A stretch of 45,125 bases of DNA from Nakamurella silvestris (GTDB lineage Bacteria; Actinomycetota; Actinomycetes; Mycobacteriales; Nakamurellaceae): the NCBI GenBank assembly GCA_003576535.1, contig QXCQ01000152.1:47752-92876 (forward strand). The letters are read 5' to 3'. The position numbers and the translations under genes were made by a program. The notes under the pieces are model-generated. The model saw nothing but the letters and a program-made list of their open reading frames with translations, ran no database searches and was not told the origin of the DNA. Positions 38,817 through 45,125 of this stretch are shown piece after piece. The number at the start of each line of letters is the position of its first letter. Positions within the stretch are counted from its first letter, which is position 1.

Positions 38817-40183
38817 GCACAGCAGAGCAGGTGCGGCCCGAGGTGACCGGCGAGCAGGCCAGGCGCGCCCACGGCAAGGCCGCCCGGGAGCGCGCCCCGC
38901 TGGCGGACCTGGGCAACTGGAACCCGGCCACCCGCGGTCATGACGCGCTGGCCACCGTCCTGAGCCAGGAATCCATCCGGCAGACCGATCTCCTGCCGAT
39001 CCGTCATTCCCGGATGGCCGCCTCGCCCTGGACGTACTACCGGGGGGCAGCAGCGGTGGCGGCGGCCGACCTCGGATCCCGTCCGCACAGCGGTCTGAAC
39101 GTCCAGCTCTGCGGGGACGCCCATGTGCTCAATTTCGGGCTGTGGGCCACTCCCGAGCGCAGCCTGGCCTTCGACCTGCGTGATTTCGACGAGACCCTGC
39201 CAGGGCCGTTCGAGTGGGACGTCGCCAGGTTGGTGGCGAGCATCGTGGTCCTTGCCAGGGACACCGGGGTGGCCCCGGCGGTGGCCGAACAGGCCGTCGC
39301 CGCCTGTCTGCTCGCCTACCGGAAACGGATGTCCGGCTACACCACGGCCAACCAGCTCGACATCTGGTACGACCTCGTCAAGGTCGAGGAGTTCCTCAGC
39401 GTCTTCTCCCGGTCCGACCGCAAACGCGGCAGCGTCGGGATCGCGAAGAAGGCCCAGAAACGCACGAGCGCCGGGGCCGCGCGCAAGCTCACCGAGGTGG
39501 TGGACGGTCGGCTGCGCATCACCGAGGAGCCGCCGATCCGCCGGCATCTCAAGGACGGCGTCGCCGAATCGGTCTACACCGCCTACCGTCAGTCCCTGCA
39601 GGAGGACCGGCGTCAGCTGCTCGACCGGTTCACCCCGGTCGACGGGGTCCAGCAGATCGTCGGGGTCGGCAGCGTCGGGATGCGGGTGTACCTGGTGCTG
39701 CTGAACGGGCCGAACCAGCACGACCCGCTGTTCCTGCAGATCAAACAGGCCGGACCGTCGGTCTACGAGCCCTTCTGCGGTGCGAGCACCCACACGAACC
39801 ACGGCCAGCGGGTGGTGACGGGCAAGAGGTTGATCCAGAGCGCCACCGACATCTTCGTCGGCTGGACCACCGCGGGTGGGAACGACTACTACGTGCGCCA
39901 GTTCCGCGACATGAAGGTGATCGCCGACGGCGCGATCCTTGCCCCGCGACTGGTCGAGTTCGCCACCGCCTGTGGTGGGGTGCTCGCACGGGCGCACGCC
40001 CGGACCGGTGACCCGATCGCCATCGACGCCTACATCGGCAAGGGCCGGAAGTTCGACGAGGCCCTCGGGGCCTTCGCCCTGGCCTACGCCGACCAGACCG
40101 AGGCGGACCACCGGCAGTTCGCCGACGCCGTGGCCGGCAACACCATCAGCAGCGCGGTCGGCGGGATCGGTCCGCTGGAGTGA
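38813..40183 (+). CDS. DUF2252 kinase-like-fold protein
   Basis: This 456-residue protein is a clear DUF2252 member: SPWTYYRGAAAVAAADLG, then LCGDAHVLNFGLWATPERSLAFDLRDFDETLPGPFEWDVARLVAS. The GDAHVLNFG (101-109) and DLRDFDE (121-127) motifs match the catalytic HGDxHxxN and the metal-binding IDFD of aminoglycoside-phosphotransferase-like kinases. A kinase role is therefore likely, with Asp102 as base and Asp124/Asp126 for metal. No substrate is known for the family. A charged hinge region follows (FSRSDRKRGSVGIAKKAQKRTSAGAARKLTEVV). GTG 38813 overlaps the stop of the upstream membrane protein, and its own stop overlaps the GTG of the VIT1 gene, so the three proteins are made together. Confidence 0.92.
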   Translation: MSTAEQVRPEVTGEQARRAHGKAARERAPLADLGNWNPATRGHDALATVLSQESIRQTDLLPIRHSRMAASPWTYYRGAAAVAAADLGSRPHSGLNVQLCGDAHVLNFGLWATPERSLAFDLRDFDETLPGPFEWDVARLVASIVVLARDTGVAPAVAEQAVAACLLAYRKRMSGYTTANQLDIWYDLVKVEEFLSVFSRSDRKRGSVGIAKKAQKRTSAGAARKLTEVVDGRLRITEEPPIRRHLKDGVAESVYTAYRQSLQEDRRQLLDRFTPVDGVQQIVGVGSVGMRVYLVLLNGPNQHDPLFLQIKQAGPSVYEPFCGASTHTNHGQRVVTGKRLIQSATDIFVGWTTAGGNDYYVRQFRDMKVIADGAILAPRLVEFATACGGVLARAHARTGDPIAIDAYIGKGRKFDEALGAFALAYADQTEADHRQFADAVAGNTISSAVGGIGPLE

Positions 40184-40875
40184 TCGGCCGGCAGTTCGAC
40201 CGGGAGCGGATGAAGGACCGCCTGCAGCACGCGCGCGAGTCCATCCTGGACGTCAACGACGGGATCGTGTCGGCCGCCGGTATCGCCGAGGGATTCGCCA
40301 GCGCGGGCGCGTCCGCGGGCACCCTGTTGATCGCCGGGGTGACCACGATCCTGGCCGGTGGGTCGGCAGCGGCCGGGGCCCGGTACACCGAGGTCCGTAC
40401 CGAATGGGAGATGAACCGGGCCATCATCGAGCAGGAGCGGGCGAGCATCGAGGCCGACCCGGAGGGCGAGCTCGAGGAGCTGGTCGAGATCTATGCGGCC
40501 AAGGGGCTGGAACCGGAACTGGCCCGGCAGGTCGCCCAGGCGCTCACCGAACGCGACCCGGTCGCCGCCCATGCCGACGCCGAGTTGAACCTCGCGGCGC
40601 TGGGGGCCACCAGCGGAGGTCTGACCGCAGGGATCATCGCGGGACTGTCCTACGGGGCGGGTGCGGCCCTGCCGTTGGCCGGCATCCTGTTCCTGCCGGT
40701 GCACGAACGGATGATGCTGACTTTTGTCGCGGTCCTCATCGCCCTGGCGCTGACCGGGTGGTTCGCCTCCTGGCTGACCGGCCTGGCGGCCTGGAAACTC
40801 ATGGTGCGCAACGTCCTGCTCGGCACCGCGACCATGGCGGCCAGCCTGCTGGTCGGGTTGCTGATCAACGGCTGA
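40180..40875 (+). CDS. VIT1/CCC1-family membrane protein
   Basis: This 231-residue protein starts with the family signature RESILDVNDGIVSAAGIAEGFASAGASAGTLLIAG (the NDGIVS motif of VIT transporters). A hydrophilic, Glu-rich cytoplasmic loop follows (REWEMNRAIIEQERASIEADPEGELEELVEIYAAKGL), typical of the metal-binding loop between helices two and three. Three more helices close the protein. Plant and yeast relatives move Fe(II) or Mn(II); bacterial ones are thought to do likewise. The GTG at 40180 overlaps the DUF2252 stop. The coupling of a metal transporter-like protein to a kinase-like protein and a second membrane protein is unusual. The gene ends 21 bases before the convergent GGDEF gene. 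Confidence 0.88.
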   Translation: MIGRQFDRERMKDRLQHARESILDVNDGIVSAAGIAEGFASAGASAGTLLIAGVTTILAGGSAAAGARYTEVRTEWEMNRAIIEQERASIEADPEGELEELVEIYAAKGLEPELARQVAQALTERDPVAAHADAELNLAALGATSGGLTAGIIAGLSYGAGAALPLAGILFLPVHERMMLTFVAVLIALALTGWFASWLTGLAAWKLMVRNVLLGTATMAASLLVGLLING

Positions 40876-40896
40876 CCCGCGCGGGAACCTGGGGTT

Positions 40897-42165
40897 CTAG
40901 CTGCCGATGGTGGGGTCGACGGGCCGGTCGACGCCGACCCGGCTCACCCGGGCCTGGTCACGCCCGGCGCGTTTGGCCAGGTAGAGGGTACTGTCCGCCA
41001 GGCTGATCGCATCGATCAACTCGGCCGGCGGCTGATCGGCCGCGACCACGGCGACACCGATGCTGACGCTGATCCGCCGCGGGACACCGACCGCTTCCAT
41101 GTCACGGACCGCCGCGCAGAGCCGGCCGGCGATCACCATCGCCTCCTCCTCCGTCACATCCACCAGCAGGATGCTGAACTCCTCCCCGCCGAACCGGGCG
41201 ATCAGATCCCATTTACGCAGGCCGCTGCGCAGCGCCCGGGCGGCCTCGATGAGCACCTCGTCCCCGGCGAGGTGTCCGTACTCGTCGTTGACCGCCTTGA
41301 AGTGGTCGAGATCGGCCAGCAGCACCGCCCACGGTTTGCTGGTGCGGGTCATCCTGGCGACCTGGTCGTAGACCTGGCGACGCCAGGGTTCGTAGCGCAG
41401 CAGACCGGTTTTGGCGTCCCGGTCGGCCTGCTCCTGCAGCGGGCGGTGCAGCACCGCTTGCTGGAGCAACCCGAACGAGGGCACCAGCAGGACGATGAAC
41501 CAGGGCGCGTCGGCGCCGAGCAGTCCGATCAGCGCCCCGAAGGTGAGCACCGAGGCCTCGGTGAGGTAGAAGGACGGGTCGGCCAGGGTGCGCCGGAGCC
41601 ACCGTTCGCTCTCCTCCTCGCCGATGTAGGCGCTGCCGAAGAACAGCCCCGACTCGATGGCGAGGAAGGTCGCCACGGAGGCGATGAGCAGCAGAAGGCC
41701 ACCGAGGTCGTCGCTCAGGGTGACCCCGTGACCGTAGCCGCCGGCGCTGAGGATGCCGCAGGCCCCGAGGGAGGCCAGCACCAGGTAGGCCCCGGAGGTG
41801 ACCCACTTGTAGAGGGGCACCCGGATACCACGCCAGCGGGCATGGGCGTAGGTGATCGCGACGTTCGGGATCAGCCACGGGGGAGGGAGCAGCATGACGG
41901 CGGCCATCGCCCAGGCGGACAGTCCCTTGTGCGGCCGTTGGCCGACCCGGACCCGACCTTCCAGCACCCGGCCGATCTCGACGTTGACGATGCTGGCCGT
42001 CGTCAGCAGGGCGGCGGTGATCACCTGGCGTGCGTCCGAACTCGGATGCAGACCGGCCGTGACGAAGAACGGCAGGACCAGGGCGCAGACGACGGCGGCG
42101 GTGCACCACAGCCGGGTGCCCACCGGCGCATTCCGCAGGCTGTCGATCCTGGTCCTGGGTTCCAT
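40897..42165 (-). CDS. Membrane GGDEF diguanylate cyclase with inhibitory I-site
   Basis: This 422-residue protein has about seven to eight membrane helices in residues 18-240 (LWCTAAVVCALVLPFFVTAG, ITAALLTTASIVNVEIG, LILIASVATFLAI and others). It has no PAS or GAF domain. The cyclase domain (about 250-420) keeps DLDHFKAVNDEYGH, the active-site GGEEF (326-330) and the RxxD I-site (Arg317, Asp320), which binds c-di-GMP for feedback inhibition. No EAL or HD-GYP enzyme is in the window. It should make c-di-GMP in response to a membrane signal. ATG 42165 has GAAGGTGA upstream; longer starts at 42270 would add an unlikely polar leader. It diverges from the coiled-coil gene at 42306. Confidence 0.9.
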   Translation of the reverse strand: MEPRTRIDSLRNAPVGTRLWCTAAVVCALVLPFFVTAGLHPSSDARQVITAALLTTASIVNVEIGRVLEGRVRVGQRPHKGLSAWAMAAVMLLPPPWLIPNVAITYAHARWRGIRVPLYKWVTSGAYLVLASLGACGILSAGGYGHGVTLSDDLGGLLLLIASVATFLAIESGLFFGSAYIGEEESERWLRRTLADPSFYLTEASVLTFGALIGLLGADAPWFIVLLVPSFGLLQQAVLHRPLQEQADRDAKTGLLRYEPWRRQVYDQVARMTRTSKPWAVLLADLDHFKAVNDEYGHLAGDEVLIEAARALRSGLRKWDLIARFGGEEFSILLVDVTEEEAMVIAGRLCAAVRDMEAVGVPRRISVSIGVAVVAADQPPAELIDAISLADSTLYLAKRAGRDQARVSRVGVDRPVDPTIGS

Positions 42166-42305
42166 GTCACCTTCGTCGATGTGGGTCTTTTGCCGGGTAC
42201 GTGCCGACACCGGGTGCTTGCGCTGTGTATGAGTGTCCTTACCGTACGTGGTTCCGGTGTGCCGGCCCACGTGTGGTGCAGGACCGAAGGGGGGACCATG
42301 CAGGT

Positions 42306-42980
42306 ATGCGCCTTCCTCCCGTCTCCGCCCTCGACCTCCTGCAGATGCCCGTGCTCGGGGTGAGGGCGCTCCAGGCCGCCATCGGACTGGTGCCCCGGGT
42401 CGTCCAGTTGGTGGAGGAGGTCGACGTGCTGCTCGGCCGGGTGCGCTCCGTGGTGGGCGAGGTCGAGAACATCGTCGGTCGTGTGTCGACGACGATCGGA
42501 CGGGTGGACGCCGTCATCGAGCGGGCCGAGGGCGCCGTGGGCGAGGCGGAGGTGACCATCGACCGTGCCCGCGCCGTGGTGACCGAAGCGAGCCGGACCC
42601 AGGAGCAGGCAGGAGCGGTGGTCGACAGGGCGGCGGGGGTCACCGCGAGGGTGGAGCCGATCGTCGACGCCTACGTGCCGCTGCTCGACCGCCTCGAACC
42701 GATGGTGCGAGAGCTGGCCGAGACGACGACCCCGGCCGAGATCCGGGCGATAGCTCATCTCATCGACACCACCCCGGAGCTCGTCGACAAAATGGTGGAG
42801 GACATCCTGCCGACCCTGGACACCCTCACCACCGTCGCCCCGGACCTGCGCGATCTGCTGGAGGTGTCCAAGGAGCTGAACGAGATCCTCGGATCCCTAC
42901 CGGGCATCGGCAGGATCAAACGGCGGGTCGAGGAGGAACAGGCCAGGAAGCAGGCCGAGCGGGACGCCGCCGAGAACTGA
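42306..42980 (+). CDS. Coiled-coil protein of unknown function (224 aa)
   Basis: This 224-residue protein is nearly all amphipathic helix. Heptad-like runs such as VEEVDVLLGRVRSVVGEVENIVGRVSTTIGRVDAVIERAEGAVGEAEVTIDRARAVVTEASRTQEQAGAVVDRA repeat the theme V-x-x-(V/I/A)-x-x-(V/A). A less regular helical C-terminal half with DTTPELVDKMVEDILPTLDTLTTVAPDLRDLLEVSKELNEILGSLPGIG follows. Related actinobacterial proteins are often mislabelled 'ribulose 1,5-bisphosphate carboxylase large subunit', for which I see no evidence. It could act as a phasin-like or membrane-surface scaffold. ATG 42306 is chosen because GGGGGA lies 11 bases upstream. The divergent partner is the GGDEF protein, 140 bases away. 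A long hairpin follows the stop. Confidence 0.75.
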   Translation: MRLPPVSALDLLQMPVLGVRALQAAIGLVPRVVQLVEEVDVLLGRVRSVVGEVENIVGRVSTTIGRVDAVIERAEGAVGEAEVTIDRARAVVTEASRTQEQAGAVVDRAAGVTARVEPIVDAYVPLLDRLEPMVRELAETTTPAEIRAIAHLIDTTPELVDKMVEDILPTLDTLTTVAPDLRDLLEVSKELNEILGSLPGIGRIKRRVEEEQARKQAERDAAEN

Positions 42981-42992
42981 ACGGACGGGGTA

Positions 42993-43056
42993 CATCTCGC
43001 GGTGGGATATGCGCAGCTGTGAGCGTTCACACCTGCGCATATCCCACCGCGAGATG
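42993..43056. terminator. Very long hairpin, 30-bp arms
   Basis: Arms 42993-43022 and 43027-43056 match at 29 of 30 positions around GCGT. It begins 12 bases after the coiled-coil stop and ends 44 bases before the LLM ATG. It has no U-tract and includes no coding sequence. Confidence 0.65.
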
Positions 43057-43100
43057 CGGCAAAGGGCATGGGCCGGGCTGGTCCGGGGCACCGGGCAGGC

Positions 43101-44066
43101 ATGAATGCCATCGGATACACCCTCATGACGGAACAGGCCGGACCGCGTGACCTGATCTCCCACGCCGTCGCGGCCGAGGCGGCGGGCTTCGACTTCGCGG
43201 TCTCCAGCGACCACTACTTCCCGTGGTTGGACGAGATGGGACACGCCCCCAACGCGTGGGTGGTGCTCGGTGCGGTGGCCCAGGCCACGGAGGGGATCGA
43301 CCTGATGACCTACGTCACCGCCCCGACCTTCCGGTACCACCCCGCCGTGGTGGCCCAACAGGCCGCCACGCTGCAACTGGTGTCGCAGAACCGTTTCACC
43401 CTCGGAATCGGGTCGGGGGAGAACCTCAACGAGCACATCGCCGTGGCCGGATGGCCCTCCGCCAATGTGCGGCAGGACCGGTTGGTCGAGGCCCTGACCA
43501 TCATCAACGGCCTGTTCGACGGTGGTTACGTGGATCATCACGGGCGGCACTTCCACGTCGACTCGGCGAAGCTGTGGGACCTGCCGGAGGTGAGAGTCCC
43601 CATCGGGGTGGCGGTCTCGGGCAGGCAGTCCTGTGAACTGTTCGCTCCGCTCGCCCAGCACATGGTGGGCATCCAGCCGGAGGCCGAGCTCGTGGATCAG
43701 TGGGCCGCGGCGAAAGGAGCCGAGTCCGGGCGGAAGGTCGGCCAGATGGTCATCTCCTGGGACCGCGACGCCGACGCCGCCCGGGAGCGGGCGCACCGGC
43801 TGTTCCGGTGGAGCCTGACCGACTGGAAGGTGAATGCGAAGCTTCCGGGCACTGCCGGGTTCGACAGCGCCTCGGGATCGGTGTCCCCGGGTCAGGTGGC
43901 CGAGAAGATCGTCTGCGGGGCCGATGTCGATGCGGTGGTGGCCGGTGCCAAGGACTTCTTCGATGCCGGCTACACCGACCTCGCTCTGGTCCAGGTCGGT
44001 GGTGACCAGCAGGACACCTTCTTCGACGCCTCCCGGGAGATCCTCCCGGCCCTGCGCGGGCTCTGA
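43101..44066 (+). CDS. F420-dependent oxidoreductase, TIGR03557 (G6PDH-related) LLM class
   Basis: This 321-residue protein opens MNAIGYTLMTEQAGPRDLISHAVAAEAAGFDFAVSSDHYFPWLDEMGHAPNAWVVLGAVAQATEGIDLMTYVTAPTFRYHPAVVAQQAATLQL. I recognise the TIGR03557-like branch, related to F420-dependent glucose-6-phosphate dehydrogenase, from SSDHYFPW and from the segment FTLGIGSGENLNEHIAVAGWPSANVRQDRLVEAL. A further mark is RVPIGVAVSGRQSCELFA. The substrate is unknown; this branch mostly acts on unknown metabolites. ATG 43101 is chosen at the first strand. A longer start would begin inside the hairpin zone. A short-chain dehydrogenase starts 17 bases after its stop, so these two are probably one operon, a typical redox pair. 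Confidence 0.88.
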   Translation: MNAIGYTLMTEQAGPRDLISHAVAAEAAGFDFAVSSDHYFPWLDEMGHAPNAWVVLGAVAQATEGIDLMTYVTAPTFRYHPAVVAQQAATLQLVSQNRFTLGIGSGENLNEHIAVAGWPSANVRQDRLVEALTIINGLFDGGYVDHHGRHFHVDSAKLWDLPEVRVPIGVAVSGRQSCELFAPLAQHMVGIQPEAELVDQWAAAKGAESGRKVGQMVISWDRDADAARERAHRLFRWSLTDWKVNAKLPGTAGFDSASGSVSPGQVAEKIVCGADVDAVVAGAKDFFDAGYTDLALVQVGGDQQDTFFDASREILPALRGL

Positions 44067-44082
44067 CGGAAGGGCTGAGCAC

Positions 44083-44889
44083 ATGGACCTGGGAATCTCG
44101 GGACGGACAGCGCTGGTGACCGGTGCGGACTCGGGTATCGGCTGGGAAACGGCGACGATGCTCGCCGCGGAGGGGGCCATCGTGGTGATGACGGACAAGG
44201 ACCCCGATTCCCTTGCCGGGGCCGCCGGGCGCATCAAGGAACGCGGGCAGGGCGGTGAGATCCACTATCACGCTGCCGATCTCACCAGCGACTCCGACGT
44301 GGCTGCGCTGAAAGCCTTCACCACGGAGCAGGTGGGCCGCATCGACATCCTCGTGCAGGCCGCCGGTGTCACCGGGTCTCAGGGGCTGTTCCACGAGATC
44401 GACATGCGGGGATGGACGGACACCATCGACGTCGATCTGCTGGCACCGGTACGGCTGCTTCGCGCTTTCCTGGACGATCTGCGTGCGGGTGGTTGGGGGC
44501 GGGTCGTCCTTGTTGCCTCGGAGGACGCTGTTCAACCGTATGACGACGAGCTGCCCTATTGCGCGGCCAAGGCCGGGATTCTCGCACTGGCCAAGGGGCT
44601 TTCGCGGTCCTACGCCGACGAGGGGCTCTTGGTGAACGCCGTCTCGCCTGCCTTCATCGCAACGCCGATGACCGATGCCATGATGCGCAAACGCGCCGAG
44701 GAGAAAGGGGTCGACTTCGAGGAGGCCATCACCTCGTTCCTGGAGGAGGAACGGCCCTACATGGAACTCGGGCGACGCGGTGAGCCCGCTGAGGTCGCCG
44801 CCGTCATCACCTTCCTGTGCTCGGACCGCGCCTCCTTCGTCAACGGCTCCAACTACCGGGTGGACTCCGGGTCGGTGGCCACGATCTGA
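44083..44889 (+). CDS. Short-chain dehydrogenase/reductase (SDR)
   Basis: This 268-residue classical SDR has the NAD(P)-binding TGADSGIG (residues 13-20) and an acidic Asp at the end of strand two (MTDKDPDS), which suggests NAD. The catalytic Ser146, Tyr159 and Lys163 lie in VLVASEDAVQPYDDELPYCAAK. The usual NNAG motif reads QAAG (92-95). The C-terminal part has the substrate lid (VSPAFIATPMTDAMMRKRAEEKGVDFEEAITSFLEEERPYMELGRRGEPAEVAAVI) and the ending NGSNYRVDSGSVATI. It starts 17 bases after the F420-type oxidoreductase behind GGAAGGG, so the two act together on an unidentified carbonyl or alcohol. The stop is followed by a hairpin shared with the convergent HNH gene. Confidence 0.93.
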   Translation: MDLGISGRTALVTGADSGIGWETATMLAAEGAIVVMTDKDPDSLAGAAGRIKERGQGGEIHYHAADLTSDSDVAALKAFTTEQVGRIDILVQAAGVTGSQGLFHEIDMRGWTDTIDVDLLAPVRLLRAFLDDLRAGGWGRVVLVASEDAVQPYDDELPYCAAKAGILALAKGLSRSYADEGLLVNAVSPAFIATPMTDAMMRKRAEEKGVDFEEAITSFLEEERPYMELGRRGEPAEVAAVITFLCSDRASFVNGSNYRVDSGSVATI

Positions 44890-44896
44890 GCCTGTC

Positions 44897-44962
44897 GGCC
44901 GCGCTCCTTCCCGACATCCGCGCTGGTTGCAGCGCGCGCGGAAGTCGGGGCGGAGCGCGGTC
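44897..44962. terminator. Bidirectional hairpin between the SDR and HNH genes
   Basis: Arms 44897-44924 and 44931-44962 form an imperfect stem with about 22 paired bases and one bulge. It starts seven bases after the SDR stop and overlaps the stop codon of the convergent HNH gene, so it probably ends both transcripts. Confidence 0.5.
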
Positions 44963-45125
44963 AGAAGGGGGGTGGGACCAGGGGGTCGAGTGGGTAGGGG
45001 CCGTTCGGGTTGGCGGTGGGGGCCGGGGCGGTCCGGGTGGTGCCCAGGGGTGAGCGGACGGTGGTGGTCTGGTCCGGATTGGTCGTGATGGACCAGCCTG
45101 GGGTGTGACGCAGGTGGTGGTGCCG
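44961..45125 (-). CDS. C-terminal end of a DUF222/HNH endonuclease-type protein (partial)
   Basis: Reading the minus strand from the window edge gives 54 residues and a TGA at 44961-44963. The fragment starts RHHHLRHTPGWSITTNPDQT and ends in a Pro-rich tail. The run (C/R)xxHHxLKHxxGWxxT...P is what follows the HNH motif in the multi-copy 13E12/DUF222 proteins of actinobacteria. The HNH core itself lies beyond the edge. Function in those proteins is unclear and may be mobile-element related. The start is outside the window, so length cannot be judged. Confidence 0.65.
   Translation of the reverse strand, partial: RHHHLRHTPGWSITTNPDQTTTVRSPLGTTRTAPAPTANPNGPYPLDPLVPPPF

Noticed and set aside
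7043-43056. Long hairpins considered as copies of one REP/BIME-type or insertion element
   Set aside because: Their stem sequences are unrelated to each other and none has an adjacent RAYT or transposase gene, so they look like independent stems at gene ends.
1-45125. Search for tRNA, rRNA and known riboswitches
   Set aside because: I found no cloverleaf, rRNA-like segment or recognisable riboswitch core by eye; a covariance-model scan would be needed to be certain.

Overview
The window is very GC-rich, starts many genes with GTG, and packs genes tightly with ATGA or GTGA overlaps. It encodes three luciferase-like oxidoreductases (two of F420-dependent type), a DUF222/HNH fragment, a VIT1/CCC1 protein and a surface protein with S-layer homology (SLH) domains. 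Together these point to a chromosomal segment of a free-living high-GC actinobacterium. A propionibacterial or micrococcal relative is my guess, not something the sequence proves. I saw no rRNA, tRNA, transposase, integrase, phage module or CRISPR array.

Layout, left half. 1-1.2 kb: 3' part of a Pro/Asp-rich protein of unknown function, apparently frameshifted in a run of five C. 1.3-3.0 kb: RibD-C/DHFR-like reductase and YqjM-type old yellow enzyme. 3.1-7.0 kb (minus): a large FAD/Fe-S D-lactate-type dehydrogenase followed by an F420-type luciferase-like enzyme, behind a recognisable promoter. 7.1-8.3 kb (minus): membrane protein plus YtrA-type GntR regulator. 8.3-12.5 kb: LacI repressor divergent from an alpha-glucosidase and an MFS permease, with operator palindromes between them. 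12.6-15.3 kb: small unknown genes and an AglD/MprF-like flippase-type membrane protein. 15.4-18.8 kb: MFS exporter with a strong operator palindrome, then a LysR regulator divergent from an EamA exporter. 18.8-21.7 kb (minus): ATP-grasp ligase, SfnG-type monooxygenase and a transglutaminase. 21.8-23.2 kb: TetR regulator (BioQ-like) divergent from the biotin transporter gene bioY, with two operator copies between them.

Layout, right half. 23.5-25.9 kb: secreted LVIVD-repeat protein with three SLH domains. 26.0-27.8 kb: a second EamA/LysR divergent pair, paralogous to the first. 27.8-28.5 kb: CGNR zinc-finger regulator head-to-head with a 50-residue Cys/His protein. 28.6-34.8 kb: a 2050-residue alpha-2-macroglobulin-like lipoprotein whose thioester motif is lost. 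34.9-37.4 kb: membrane protein, NarL-type sensor kinase and response regulator. 37.5-40.9 kb: a translationally coupled operon of a six-helix membrane protein, a DUF2252 kinase-like protein and a VIT1-family protein. 40.9-43.0 kb: membrane GGDEF cyclase divergent from a coiled-coil protein. 43.1-44.9 kb: F420-type oxidoreductase plus SDR. The right edge holds the C-terminal end of a DUF222/HNH protein on the minus strand.

The best candidates for undescribed biology are the membrane protein/DUF2252/VIT1 operon, the CGNR/small-protein pair, the thioester-less macroglobulin next to a sensor operon, the ATP-grasp/SfnG pair, and a set of unusually long hairpins (17-30 bp near-perfect stems, no U-tract) at gene ends.
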